Shown here: one piece after another, positions 40,878 through 41,306 of the stretch
Numbering within the stretch: position 1 is the stretch's first letter
How the letters are laid out: each line of letters begins with the position of its first letter
NCBI GenBank assembly: GCA_015233365.1
Contig: JADFXU010000003.1
Location: forward strand, 1 to 41,306
DNA length: 41,306 bases
Reading direction: 5' to 3'
From: Nitrospirota bacterium
GTDB taxonomy: Bacteria > Nitrospirota > Thermodesulfovibrionia > Thermodesulfovibrionales > Dissulfurispiraceae
The notes under the pieces: model-generated
The model's input: only the letters and a program-made list of their open reading frames with translations
Told to the model about the DNA's origin: nothing
Database searches by the model: none
Program-made: the position numbers and the translations under genes

Positions 40878-41306
40878 CAGATATATATTCTTTTTGCCTT
40901 GCTGCCGATGGACAACATTACCTCGTAAGGGATAGTATTCGACCATCGTGCAAGATCTTCAGCACCTATGCGCTCTTCGCCCCGACCTCCCATAATAATG
41001 ACCTCATCCATCTCGGACACATCTGCTATCTCCGTAACATCGACCATGGTGATGTCCATGCACACGCGTCCCACAACCGGGGCCTTCCTGCCCTTCACAA
41101 GCACTGCGGCATTATTGGAAAAGAGCCTGTTGAAACCGTCCGCATAACCTGCCGACATAACAGCGACCAGGCTCTCTCTTGCAGTAACAAATGTCCTCCC
41201 ATAGCTGATGGAAGTACCGGGAGGCAGCTTCCGCAAAGCCAATATCCTGGCCTTCACGCTCATCGCTGGAACCAGTCCCCGGTCAACACCGTCGAGCGGT
41301 GAGCAT
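40877..41306 (-). CDS. alr: Alanine racemase, C-terminal part (cut by window edge)
   Basis: About 143 C-terminal residues of the PLP enzyme that makes D-alanine for peptidoglycan. Seen: DGVDRGLVPAMSVKARIL, the second catalytic Tyr in GTSISYGRTF, the substrate-site GYADGFNRLF, and VGRVCMDITMVDVT. The N-terminal PLP-Lys domain lies outside the window. It is followed directly by the long palindrome at 40756. Confidence 0.92.
   Translation of the reverse strand, partial: CSPLDGVDRGLVPAMSVKARILALRKLPPGTSISYGRTFVTARESLVAVMSAGYADGFNRLFSNNAAVLVKGRKAPVVGRVCMDITMVDVTEIADVSEMDEVIIMGGRGEERIGAEDLARWSNTIPYEVMLSIGSKAKRIYI

Overview
The window is bacterial chromosomal DNA of moderate GC, with tight operons (1-4 base overlaps) and clear AGGAGG-type ribosome sites. 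Housekeeping gene order (def-fmt-DUF116-rsmB-PASTA-rpe-TPR-pgsA-DUF512-DUF362 and alr-aminotransferase-era-DUF151-recO), a di-heme cytochrome c peroxidase, many soluble response regulators and a possible selenoprotein suggest a Gram-negative anaerobe or microaerophile such as Nitrospirota or Desulfobacterota. The phylum is inference only. No rRNA, tRNA, CRISPR array, phage or intact insertion sequence was found.

Layout. (1) 149-2383: aldo/keto reductase, zinc alcohol dehydrogenase and the broken start of a flavodoxin-type gene. (2) 2582-14936: a copper/silver-handling island. It holds a CusCBA-type RND efflux operon led by a small YtkA/FixH-like periplasmic protein, four more paralogs of that protein, a Met/His-rich secreted protein, a Met-rich outer-membrane protein, a DUF2318 lipoprotein, a kinase-like membrane stub and a PCYCGC-like secreted protein. 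Five transcription units carry the same 18-base direct-repeat box (TTCATA-N5-TTCA[CT]A), so the island looks like one regulon. (3) 14969-15681: a structured repeat and gene debris. (4) 15748-25750: YihY, then the large minus-strand housekeeping block (cofactor, lipid, translation and rRNA-modification genes). (5) 25946-28576: di-heme peroxidase, a two-domain His/Met-rich periplasmic protein and a universal stress protein. (6) 29063-33791: a signalling cluster made of a full sensor kinase, a degenerate kinase, two single receivers and a universal-stress/receiver fusion, with no DNA-binding output domain. (7) 33889-37290: a muramic-acid salvage operon (NamZ-like muramidase, fused MurU/AmgK-like enzyme) with a MazG-type pyrophosphatase. 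(8) 37353-41306: recO, DUF151, era, a class I aminotransferase and the end of alr.

Most notable observations. The PCYCGC-like gene at 9072 has an in-frame TGA exactly where a family Cys is expected (V-TGA-D-I-C). The reading frame continues for 33 family-like codons, and an 8-bp hairpin lies at the distance of a bacterial SECIS, so it is a candidate selenoprotein. The shared direct-repeat box ties this gene to the efflux operon and YtkA-like paralogs. A short 'ITFAE' motif occurs both as a 51-residue microprotein and as the tail of a response regulator. The MurU/AmgK fusion is translationally coupled to a NamZ that lacks a signal peptide. The CusA C-terminus runs out of frame into the 3' end of an MNT-type nucleotidyltransferase gene, marking a recombination joint.
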